Source: Clostridia bacterium (GTDB lineage: Bacteria; Bacillota; Clostridia; Christensenellales; Borkfalkiaceae). From it: a stretch of DNA of 6,022 nucleotides. Of the stretch, positions 1 to 5,274 are shown in pieces. Each line of letters opens with the position of its first letter. Within the stretch, counting starts at the first letter, position 1. Location of the stretch: assembly GCA_017504065.1 (NCBI GenBank), contig JAFVRU010000175.1, positions 1-6,022 of the forward strand, read 5' to 3'. The notes beneath the pieces are model-generated. The model saw only the letters and a list, made by a program, of their open reading frames with translations, was not told where the DNA came from and did not search any database. The translations under genes and the position numbers were made by a program.

Positions 1-760
1 AGGGGCGTAAACCGCTACCGCCTTGCAAAGTAATAGTCTCGCCTGTAACAAAGCTCGCTTCTTCCGAGCAAAGGAACACGCAAACCGCGCCAACGTCCTT
101 TTCCGGATCGGCAAATCTCCCCATCGGTACGCCTTTGATCGTTTGTTCATAGCGTTCGGGGTATTCTTCCTTGAACTTTTGTAATCCTTCTGTCATAGCG
201 AGCGGGCAAATCACGTTGACCCGTACTCCGTCGGGCGCCCATTCCGTCGCCGCTACACGGGAGAGTCCGCGAATCCCTTCTTTCGCCGCCGCGTAAGAAG
301 ATTGCGCGATACGACCGAACAGCCCAGCGCCGCTTGCAAAGTTGACGACGCAGCCTTTCGTTTGTTTCAAATAGGGGAACGCCTTTTGCATATAGAAGAA
401 CGTCGCGTACAAGCCCGAATAAATGGCTAAATCGAGATCTTCCTTGGTATGATCCACCAGCATTTTACCCGAAGACGACGCTTGCGCGTTGTTAATAACG
501 GCGTCGATTTTGCCAAAGCGTTCCACCGTCTTATCGATAACGTTTTGGATCGCGGCTTCGTCCGCGCCGTCCGCCGTTACCGTCAAAACTTCCGTGTTGT
601 ATGCAGCTTCCAGCTTCTCTTTCGCTTGTAAAAGGGTGCTTTCCGTTCTACCCGTCAAAACGAGCTTCGCGCCCGCTTTCGCAAACGCCGTCGAAAGTCC
701 GAACCCGATCCCGCGTCCGCCGCCGGTGATAATGACTACTTTATCCTGTAATGAAATCAT
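1..760 (-). CDS. Short-chain dehydrogenase/reductase (SDR), 3' end cut by window edge
   Basis: Reading the minus strand from ATG at 760 gives an open frame of 253 residues to the window edge. It starts MISLQDKVVIITGGGRGIG. Classical SDR marks are all present: the dinucleotide-binding TGGGRGIG at residues 12-19, NNAQ at 90-93 (usual form NNAG), catalytic Ser143 in NFASGAG, and the Tyr156-x3-Lys160 pair in YAAAK. An Arg at 38 after the second strand (TGR) suggests a preference for NADPH; this is inference. Classical SDRs are about 250 residues and the frame ends in LQGGSGLRP, so the stop should lie only a few codons outside. The start is supported by AAGGAG (770-775) nine bases upstream and a promoter at 802-830. 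It is a cytosolic NAD(P)-dependent oxidoreductase; the substrate cannot be read from the sequence. FabG-like or sugar/alcohol dehydrogenase activity are both possible. It is transcribed away from dnaK. Confidence 0.93.
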   Translation of the reverse strand, partial: MISLQDKVVIITGGGRGIGFGLSTAFAKAGAKLVLTGRTESTLLQAKEKLEAAYNTEVLTVTADGADEAAIQNVIDKTVERFGKIDAVINNAQASSSGKMLVDHTKEDLDLAIYSGLYATFFYMQKAFPYLKQTKGCVVNFASGAGLFGRIAQSSYAAAKEGIRGLSRVAATEWAPDGVRVNVICPLAMTEGLQKFKEEYPERYEQTIKGVPMGRFADPEKDVGAVCVFLCSEEASFVTGETITLQGGSGLRP

Positions 761-790
761 AAGAAACTTCTCCTTAAAAAATTATTCTTT

Positions 791-905
791 TGGTTACGTA
801 TAGTATAACGGGTTTTTGCTCGCTTGTCAATAACTTGGTGAAAATTTTGTTTGAAAAATTTTTTTAAAAAGTTTGTTTAAGCGCGTTTTCAAATGGTTAC
901 ATATA
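791..905. repeat. Direct repeat TGGTTACRTATA flanking the divergent intergenic region
   Basis: TGGTTACGTATA at 791-802 and TGGTTACATATA at 894-905 match at 11 of 12 positions in the same orientation. The first copy touches the -10 box of the SDR promoter; the second includes TATAAA-like sequence upstream of dnaK. They could be two sites for one regulator, or chance similarity in AT-rich DNA. No regulator is identified. Confidence 0.35.
802..830 (-). promoter_or_regulatory. Sigma-A promoter of the SDR gene
   Basis: On the minus strand a perfect TTGACA (825-830) is followed after 17 bases by TATACT (802-807), five of six matches to the -10 consensus. The start codon at 760 lies about 40 bases downstream, leaving a short leader containing the AAGGAG site. 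This is one of the two clearest promoters in the window. Confidence 0.85.
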
Positions 906-921
906 AACTGTAAAGAAAACG

Positions 922-937
922 GCGGCAGGAAAGCCGC
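922..937 (+). other. Small hairpin in the dnaK leader
   Basis: GCGGC (922-926) pairs with GCCGC (933-937) around the loop AGGAAA; a G-U pair 921/938 can extend the stem. It ends three bases before the dnaK ribosome binding site, so it does not cover it. It might stabilise the 5' end of the message; no function can be shown from sequence. Confidence 0.4.
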
Positions 938-940
938 TTA

Positions 941-947
941 AAAGGAG
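941..947 (+). promoter_or_regulatory. Ribosome binding site fixing the dnaK start
   Basis: AAAGGAG lies eight bases before ATG at 956. It overlaps an in-frame GTG at 947, which therefore cannot be the start. The ATG also gives the conserved family N-terminus MAGKVIGIDLGTTNS. Confidence 0.9.
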
Positions 948-955
948 TGTTTATT

Positions 956-2752
956 ATGGCAGGAAAAGTTATTGGTATCGACCTTGGTACAACCAACTCG
1001 TGTGTGTCGGTTATGGAAGGCGGCGAACCCGTCGTGATTACGAATGCGGAAGGCGCGAGAACGACCCCGTCCGTCGTTTCGTTCCAAAAAGACGGATCGC
1101 GCGTCGTAGGGCAAGCAGCGAAGCGTCAAGCGGTTGCAAACCCCGATAAGACGATCATTTCGATCAAACGGCACATGGGTTCGGATTATAAAGTAAAAGT
1201 AGACGATAAGGATTATTCGCCGCAGGAAATTTCCGCGATGATCCTTTCCAAATTAAAAGCGGACGCGGAAGCGTATCTTGGGCAAACGGTTACGGAAGCC
1301 GTAATCACCTGTCCGGCATACTTCTCGGATAGCCAACGTCAAGCGACGAAAGACGCAGGGAAGATCGCGGGGCTTAACGTGCTCCGTATCATCAACGAAC
1401 CGACGGCGGCGGCGCTTGCGTACGGTTTGGATAAGGACAAGGGCGGCAAGGTTATGATCTACGACCTTGGCGGCGGTACGTTCGACGTTTCCATTTTGGA
1501 AATCTCCGACGGCGTGTTCGAAGTACTCGCGACCAACGGCGATACGAAGCTCGGCGGCGACGATTGGGATAACAAGATTATCGAATATCTCGTAGACGAA
1601 TTCAAGAAAGACAAGGGCATCGATCTTTCCAAAGACAAGATGGCGATGCAACGTTTGAAAGAAGCGGCGGAAAAAGCGAAGATCGAACTTTCGGGTATGT
1701 CTTCGACGAACGTCAACCTTCCGTTCATTTCCATGAGCGCGGACGGCCCGCAACACTTGGACGTTACCTTGACCAAGCAAAAATTCGAAGCGATGACCGC
1801 GGATCTTTTGAACAGAACGGTAGAACCGATGAAAGCGGCTATGCGCGACGCAGGGCTTTCGTATAGCGATATCGACAAAGTCATTCTCGTCGGCGGCTCG
1901 ACGCGTATGCCCGCAGTCGTTACCAAAGTCAAAGAAGTTACGGGCAAAGAACCGTTCAAGGGAATTAACCCCGACGAATGCGTTGCGATCGGCGCAGCGG
2001 TGCAAGGCGGCGTTTTGACGGGCGAAGTCAAAGACGTATTGCTTTTGGACGTTACTCCGTTGTCCTTGGGGATTGAAACGCTCGGCGGCGTGTTCACCCG
2101 TATCATTGACAGAAATACGACCATTCCCGTAAAGAAGAGCCAAGTATTCTCGACGGCGGCGGACAATCAAACGAGCGTAGATATTCACGTGCTCCAAGGC
2201 GAACGTGAATTCTGCAAAGACAACAAGACGCTCGGGAACTTTATGTTGACGGGTATTGCGCCCGCGCCCCGCGGAATTCCGCAAATCGAAGTAACTTTCG
2301 ATATCGACGCGAACGGCATCGTGCACGTAACGGCGCAGGATAAGGGAACGGGCAAATCGACGGATATCACCATTACGTCGTCCACCAACCTTTCGGAAGA
2401 AGAAATCGACAAAGCGGTGAAAGAAGCGGAACAATTCGCGGAAGAAGACAAGAAGAGAAAGGAAAAAGTCGAAAACAAGAACAAGCTCGACGGTATGATC
2501 TTCTCGGTGGAACAAACGATGAAAGAAGCGGGAGATAAGCTCGACGAAAGCGATAAGTCCACGTTGAACGCGGCGATCGAAGCGGCGAAAACGGAACTTG
2601 CGAGCGAAGACGACGATCGAATCAAAGCGGCGTACGACAAGCTCATGCAAGACGTACAACCCGTATTCGCGAAGCTGTATCAACAAAACGGCGGCGCTGC
2701 GCCGAACGTAGATCCCAACGGCACGGAAGGGGATACGGAATTCCATCAATAA
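956..2752 (+). CDS. dnaK: Molecular chaperone DnaK (Hsp70)
   Basis: The 598-residue product is a full-length Hsp70: an ATP-driven cytosolic chaperone that binds unfolded segments with DnaJ as co-chaperone and GrpE as nucleotide exchange factor. All three Hsp70 signatures are present: IDLGTTNS at 8-15, IYDLGGGTFDVSIL at 168-181, and VILVGGSTRMPAVVTKV at 309-325. Lys71 corresponds to the catalytic lysine of the ATPase domain, and Thr197 lies in the GDTKLGGDDWD phosphate loop. The interdomain linker VLLLDVTPLSL is at 361-371; the substrate-binding beta domain follows to about 475, then a charged helical lid. The protein is shorter than E. coli DnaK (638) because the IKRHMGSDYKV region lacks the Gram-negative insertion and the C-terminal tail is short, ending EGDTEFHQ. 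dnaJ follows after 133 bases. No CIRCE inverted repeat is seen upstream, and grpE and hrcA are not next to it. Confidence 0.98.
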   Translation: MAGKVIGIDLGTTNSCVSVMEGGEPVVITNAEGARTTPSVVSFQKDGSRVVGQAAKRQAVANPDKTIISIKRHMGSDYKVKVDDKDYSPQEISAMILSKLKADAEAYLGQTVTEAVITCPAYFSDSQRQATKDAGKIAGLNVLRIINEPTAAALAYGLDKDKGGKVMIYDLGGGTFDVSILEISDGVFEVLATNGDTKLGGDDWDNKIIEYLVDEFKKDKGIDLSKDKMAMQRLKEAAEKAKIELSGMSSTNVNLPFISMSADGPQHLDVTLTKQKFEAMTADLLNRTVEPMKAAMRDAGLSYSDIDKVILVGGSTRMPAVVTKVKEVTGKEPFKGINPDECVAIGAAVQGGVLTGEVKDVLLLDVTPLSLGIETLGGVFTRIIDRNTTIPVKKSQVFSTAADNQTSVDIHVLQGEREFCKDNKTLGNFMLTGIAPAPRGIPQIEVTFDIDANGIVHVTAQDKGTGKSTDITITSSTNLSEEEIDKAVKEAEQFAEEDKKRKEKVENKNKLDGMIFSVEQTMKEAGDKLDESDKSTLNAAIEAAKTELASEDDDRIKAAYDKLMQDVQPVFAKLYQQNGGAAPNVDPNGTEGDTEFHQ

Positions 2753-2773
2753 ACAGTAAGCAACAACCCGCGC

Positions 2774-2798
2774 GGCTTGGCGGATATTCCGCCAAGCC
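2774..2798 (+). other. Strong hairpin in the dnaK-dnaJ gap (no T-tract)
   Basis: GGCTTGGCGGA (2774-2784) is a perfect 11-bp match to TCCGCCAAGCC (2788-2798) around a TAT loop. It begins 21 bases after the dnaK stop. No T-run follows, so it is unlikely to be a full rho-independent terminator; a role as attenuator or 3' mRNA stabiliser that lets dnaK exceed dnaJ is an inference. Confidence 0.6.
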
Positions 2799-2805
2799 CG
2801 TAGTG

Positions 2806-2824
2806 GCGTTTTAGGGTAAAACGC
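2806..2824 (+). other. Second hairpin in the dnaK-dnaJ gap
   Basis: GCGTTTT (2806-2812) pairs with AAAACGC (2818-2824) across the loop AGGGT. It lies seven bases after the first hairpin. The two together form a structured stretch between the chaperone genes. It has no T-tract either. Confidence 0.45.
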
Positions 2825-2857
2825 ACAGAGCGTACGGCAACCGAAAACGTTGGCGTG

Positions 2858-2885
2858 AAAGAGTATAGATCAAAGAGTATAGATC
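2858..2885 (+). repeat. Perfect 14-bp tandem duplication abutting the dnaJ start
   Basis: The unit AAAGAGTATAGATC occurs at 2858-2871 and again at 2872-2885 with no mismatch, and the ATG of dnaJ starts at the very next base. Each unit carries AAAGAG, a poor match to the AAAGGAG site used by dnaK and the SHOCT gene; only the second copy is at a useful distance (eight bases) from the start. Each unit also carries a GATC. Confidence 0.9.
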
Positions 2886-4037
2886 ATGGCAGAACAAAAA
2901 AAGAATTATTACGAAATACTCGGCGTAGACAAAAAGGCGAGTGAAGCGGAAATCAAATCGGCGTATCGGAAGTTGGCGATGAAATACCATCCCGACCGCA
3001 ACCAAGGCAACGAAGAAGCCGCGGAAAAATTCAAGGAAATCAACGAAGCGAACGAAACGCTTTCCGATCAACAAAAACGCGCGGCGTATGATTACGAGCT
3101 GGAACATCCCGGCATGGGCGGTTTCGGTGGTTTCGGCGGCGGGTTCGGCGGCGGCGCGGGCGGTTTTGAAGATATCTCGGATATTTTTTCAAGCTTTTTC
3201 GGCGGCGGGTTCGGCGGCGGCAACGCGCGCTCCGCGCGGTCGGAAGTCGGCGAAGATATTCAGCGGGAGATGACTCTGTCGTTCATGGACGCGGCGAAAG
3301 GCTGTAAAAAGACGATGTCGTATACGCGGAACGAGCCTTGTTCGTCCTGTAAAGGCACGGGCGCGAAAAACGGTACGGCGTTCAATACCTGTCAAAAATG
3401 TCAAGGTCGCGGCATCGTGCAACAGGTGCAAAATACGATGTTCGGTCGGACGATCCGTCAGGGCGTATGTCCCGATTGCGGCGGGTCGGGTCGGAATATT
3501 CAAGAAAAATGTCCCGAATGTAAAGGCAAAGGCTCGCAGCGCAAGGAAACGACGGTAACGCTCGACATTCCCGCGGGCGTGGATACGGGCAGTTATATGC
3601 GTAAAAAGCAAATGGGTCAGGCAGCGCCAAACGGCGGGGTTGCGGGCGATTTGATCGTCGTATTCCGCGTAGAACCGCATAAGATTTTTACGCGAGAACG
3701 GTTCGATTTGAAGCTCGATTTGCCCATTTCCTTTAAGACGGCGGCTTTGGGCGGAACGGTAAAAGTCCCGACGGTGGACGATACGTTCGATTTCACGATC
3801 CCCGAAGGCACGCAAAGCGGTACGGTCTTTACCATACGCGGGAAAGGAATCAAGTCGGCGAGAAACGGCACAGGGAATTTGATCATTCGCGTGCTGGTGG
3901 AAGTGCCGACGAAGCTCTCCAAAGACCAAAAGAAAGAAATTGAGAAAATGGACGCGGAGTTTGAACTCAAGCAATACGACAAGCGGCGTCGGTATTCGGA
4001 CAACGTAGAAGCGTTGTACGGCGATAAACCTTTTTAA
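2886..4037 (+). CDS. dnaJ: Chaperone protein DnaJ (type I Hsp40)
   Basis: The 383-residue protein has the full type I layout. The J domain spans about residues 7-70 with His35-Pro36-Asp37, which stimulates DnaK ATPase. A Gly/Phe-rich segment runs 76-112, and four CxxCxGxG zinc-binding repeats start at Cys152, Cys169, Cys195 and Cys209. Two C-terminal beta domains for substrate binding follow (about 220-345), and the tail is the dimerisation region. Length is normal for the family. The J domain end is slightly unusual: EANETLSD where EAYEVLSD is common, and YDYELEHP in place of the usual YDQYGH. DnaJ delivers unfolded proteins to DnaK and is very likely co-transcribed with it. The start has a weak ribosome binding site (AAAGAG inside a tandem duplication), which suggests lower translation than dnaK; no better in-frame start exists nearby that would keep the J domain. 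Confidence 0.98.
   Translation: MAEQKKNYYEILGVDKKASEAEIKSAYRKLAMKYHPDRNQGNEEAAEKFKEINEANETLSDQQKRAAYDYELEHPGMGGFGGFGGGFGGGAGGFEDISDIFSSFFGGGFGGGNARSARSEVGEDIQREMTLSFMDAAKGCKKTMSYTRNEPCSSCKGTGAKNGTAFNTCQKCQGRGIVQQVQNTMFGRTIRQGVCPDCGGSGRNIQEKCPECKGKGSQRKETTVTLDIPAGVDTGSYMRKKQMGQAAPNGGVAGDLIVVFRVEPHKIFTRERFDLKLDLPISFKTAALGGTVKVPTVDDTFDFTIPEGTQSGTVFTIRGKGIKSARNGTGNLIIRVLVEVPTKLSKDQKKEIEKMDAEFELKQYDKRRRYSDNVEALYGDKPF
3131..3221 (+). repeat. dnaJ: 25-bp direct repeat inside the dnaJ Gly/Phe region
   Basis: The 25 bases at 3131-3155 recur exactly at 3197-3221, 66 bases apart and in the same reading frame. Both encode FGGGFGGG (residues 83-90 and 105-112). Recombination between them would delete 22 residues in frame. 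The repeat follows from the low-complexity coding sequence. Confidence 0.8.
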
Positions 4038-4061
4038 AAGGTAACATAGGCAATAATAAAA

Positions 4062-4091
4062 CACGGGCGAGCCAATAACGGCTCGCCCGTG
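4062..4091. terminator. Bidirectional hairpin terminator between dnaJ and the XRE gene
   Basis: CACGGGCGAGCC (4062-4073) and GGCTCGCCCGTG (4080-4091) form a perfect 12-bp stem around the loop AATAAC. Flanking ATAATA and TATTAT (about 4053-4058 and 4092-4097) can add a lower stem. Read on the minus strand it is followed by TTTTATTATT, so it suits the XRE gene best; for dnaJ the T-tract is poor. It sits between two convergent genes and probably serves both. Confidence 0.8.
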
Positions 4092-4103
4092 CTATTATAA
4101 AAA

Positions 4104-4304
4104 TCAGGTTAAAATATCGTCGAACGTTTCATCAAAAAACTCGCAAAGCGCCGCAAGCGTTTGAAAGTTTGGCTCGCATACGCCTTTTTCCCAAGCGCTC
4201 ACGGTTCTTTGATCCACGCCGATCACTTCCGCAAGCTTGCCTTGTGTGATTTTTAGGTTTGTCCGTAACGATTTTAAGTTTTCTGCAAATTTAATGTTTT
4301 TCAT
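4104..4304 (-). CDS. XRE/Cro-family small DNA-binding repressor
   Basis: The 66-residue protein is essentially one lambda-repressor-like helix-turn-helix domain. TQGKLAEVIGV (20-30) is the positioning helix, and DQRTVSAWEKG (31-41) holds the recognition helix; PNFQTLAALCEFFDETFDDIL forms helices 4-5. It has no extra sensing or oligomerisation domain. It is divergent from a SHOCT membrane-protein gene, and the 93-bp gap carries two similar 19-bp palindromes, which are the obvious candidate operators for this protein. Operator 1 ends nine bases before the ATG, so autorepression is likely. No Shine-Dalgarno sequence precedes the ATG; the message may be leaderless. Stop at 4104-4106 lies 12 bases from the terminator hairpin. 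The family call is firm; the target set is inferred. Confidence 0.93.
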   Translation of the reverse strand: MKNIKFAENLKSLRTNLKITQGKLAEVIGVDQRTVSAWEKGVCEPNFQTLAALCEFFDETFDDILT

Positions 4305-4319
4305 ACTATTAGATTACCA
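4304..4319 (-). promoter_or_regulatory. Candidate extended -10 promoter of the XRE gene
   Basis: On the minus strand TGGTAATCT (4311-4319) fits the TGnTAnnnT extended -10 pattern. Six bases follow before the ATG, which places the likely transcription start on or next to the A of ATG. No -35 box is visible. It overlaps operator 1. A leaderless transcript would explain the missing ribosome binding site. Confidence 0.4.
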
Positions 4320-4332
4320 AAAACTTTGGTAA
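4314..4332. promoter_or_regulatory. Operator 1, 19-bp palindrome near the XRE start
   Basis: TTACCAAAAACTTTGGTAA is an inverted repeat with perfect 8-bp arms around AAC. It shares 16 of 19 bases with operator 2, whose centre is 29 bp away. It lies over the candidate -10 of the XRE gene and just upstream of the -35 box of the SHOCT gene. It is the expected site for a dimer of the adjacent XRE protein. Confidence 0.75.
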
Positions 4333-4337
4333 ATTAC

Positions 4338-4366
4338 TTGACTTACCAAAAATATTGGTATATAAT
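4338..4366 (+). promoter_or_regulatory. Sigma-A promoter of the SHOCT gene
   Basis: TTGACT (4338-4343) and a perfect TATAAT (4361-4366) are separated by 17 bases. Transcription should begin near 4373, giving a leader of about 25 bases with AAAGGAG. The spacer is filled by operator 2, so a bound repressor would exclude RNA polymerase. Confidence 0.88.
4343..4361. promoter_or_regulatory. Operator 2, 19-bp palindrome in the SHOCT promoter spacer
   Basis: TTACCAAAAATATTGGTAT has 6-bp arms TACCAA/TTGGTA around AAATA and matches operator 1 at 16 of 19 positions. It fits exactly between the -35 and -10 boxes, sharing one base with each. Two spaced copies of one palindrome in a divergent promoter next to an XRE gene strongly suggest repression by that protein. 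Confidence 0.75.
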
Positions 4367-4382
4367 AATAGTATCATTCAAA

Positions 4383-4389
4383 AAAGGAG
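4383..4389 (+). promoter_or_regulatory. Ribosome binding site fixing the SHOCT gene start
   Basis: AAAGGAG lies eight bases before ATG at 4398. The longer in-frame reading from TTG at 4326 would begin inside operator 1 and upstream of the promoter, so it is not the start. Confidence 0.9.
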
Positions 4390-4397
4390 AAAAATTC

Positions 4398-5090
4398 ATG
4401 AAAAACAAGAAACTTTTTACTTTATTGGCGGCGCTTGGGACAATGTTGTTTGCGTTTTTGGCGTTGTGTTTTAACATTGTAACGGTATCGTCCGACTTTG
4501 CTGACGTATCGATAGCGGAAAACGGATTCGATTTGCTTGGCGGTACGGAGTATGACGACTTCGTGGATTGCGCGGGTTGGTTGCAAACGTTCAGCATTCT
4601 TTTGTTGATTGCGGTCATCGCCGAAGCATTGATTTATGCGTATTTGGCGTATACGAAAAACGAAAAAGCGGAAAAAACCTTAAAAATTTTTGTGATTGTG
4701 AACGTTGTCCTGACGTTGATCTATATGATTAACGGATTTATCGCGGTCGGCGACGTGGAAAGTGCAGTCAGCGATTTAAGCGATATTTTAGACGAAGATA
4801 TTGATATTTCGAAGTATGTGGATATTAAAACGGAAGCGTTTTTGCCTTTGATTTTTACGGTTTTGTGCGCGGTTGCGTATTTTGTTTTGGATCGTATGCC
4901 CGAAACGGTAGGGGTACAACCGACTGCGGTGAAAGAAAGCGTTGCTGCGGCGAGCGCGTCGGAAACCAAAGGATATATTGACGACGAACATACGGCGGAT
5001 ATGCTTATAAAGTATAAAGGTTTATTGGATCAAGGCGTTATCACGCAAGAAGAATACGATCAAAAGAAAACGGAGCTTTTAAAGAAGTAA
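4398..5090 (+). CDS. Four-helix membrane protein with C-terminal SHOCT domain
   Basis: The 230-residue protein begins MKNKKLF and has four hydrophobic segments at about 7-30, 63-86, 95-117 and 147-166. An acidic, likely extracytoplasmic loop (31-62) lies between the first two, and another acidic stretch (118-145) between the last two. After the fourth helix comes an Ala/Ser/Glu-rich linker. A SHOCT domain closes the protein (about 199-230): ADMLIKYKGLLDQGVITQEEY followed by a lysine-rich helix, matching the family pattern of Leu-rich helix, GxIT, EEY/F, KK, LL. SHOCT domains are short C-terminal modules found on many membrane and soluble proteins, thought to mediate oligomerisation or interaction. 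With an even number of helices and a basic N-terminus, both ends should face the cytoplasm. It is divergent from an XRE gene that probably represses it. The specific function is unknown; envelope stress or small-molecule response is speculation. Confidence 0.9.
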   Translation: MKNKKLFTLLAALGTMLFAFLALCFNIVTVSSDFADVSIAENGFDLLGGTEYDDFVDCAGWLQTFSILLLIAVIAEALIYAYLAYTKNEKAEKTLKIFVIVNVVLTLIYMINGFIAVGDVESAVSDLSDILDEDIDISKYVDIKTEAFLPLIFTVLCAVAYFVLDRMPETVGVQPTAVKESVAAASASETKGYIDDEHTADMLIKYKGLLDQGVITQEEYDQKKTELLKK

Positions 5091-5171
5091 TTGCCGTTAG
5101 CGCAGCAGGATTGGGAAAAAGCTTACTCGCGTTCTATTGCGTAGGCTCGCAAGGACGCCGCGCTGTCATAC

Positions 5172-5202
5172 CGAGCGTAGGCGTTCGCCGAAGTCGAGCG
5201 TA
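5172..5202. repeat. Degenerate intergenic repeat-like stretch
   Basis: CGAGCGTA occurs at 5172-5179 and 5195-5202, with GGCGTTCGCC (5180-5189), a short hairpin, between them. The wider stretch from about 5140 to 5212 contains TCGCAAGGACG and TGTCATACCGAGCG, which resemble the TCATTGCGAG / TGTCATTCTGAGCG class of interspersed intergenic repeats found in many bacterial genomes. Only a genome-wide comparison would tell. I see no gene in 5091-5239. Confidence 0.35.
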
Positions 5203-5239
5203 TCAAAAATTCCTTAAAAAATAAAAGCGATTTACGCGT

Positions 5240-5268
5240 TCACCCCCAAACTTTGGGGGTGATTTTTT
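5240..5268 (+). terminator. Rho-independent terminator after the SHOCT gene
   Basis: TCACCCCCAAA (5240-5250) and TTTGGGGGTGA (5252-5262) form a GC-rich stem, realistically eight to nine pairs with a small loop, followed by six T (5263-5268). It lies 150 bases after the SHOCT stop. On the minus strand the hairpin is seven or so bases beyond the AraC stop but lacks a T-run there, so it would terminate that gene less well. Confidence 0.88.
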
Positions 5269-5274
5269 CATAGC

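Noticed and set aside
449..803. Short plus-strand frames over the SDR gene.
   Set aside because: They overlap a well-supported SDR gene on the other strand and have no recognisable features.
947..955. GTG at 947 as the dnaK start, adding three residues.
   Set aside because: The GTG overlaps the AAAGGAG ribosome binding site, and the ATG at 956 has ideal spacing and gives the conserved N-terminus.
1253..2749. A 498-residue open frame on the strand opposite dnaK.
   Set aside because: It is an antisense shadow of the codon pattern of dnaK: Arg/Phe/Val-rich, no recognisable domain, no ribosome binding site, and fully inside a conserved gene.
2774..2824. The dnaK-dnaJ hairpins as a rho-independent terminator ending the dnaK transcript.
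   Set aside because: Neither stem is followed by a T-tract, and no clear promoter for dnaJ is found downstream.
3189..4064. A 291-residue frame opposite dnaJ.
   Set aside because: Arg/Phe-rich antisense shadow of dnaJ with no domain and running into the terminator region.
4326..4397. TTG at 4326 as the start of the SHOCT gene.
   Set aside because: It lies upstream of the TTGACT/TATAAT promoter and within operator 1; ATG at 4398 has a proper ribosome binding site and a normal membrane-protein N-terminus.
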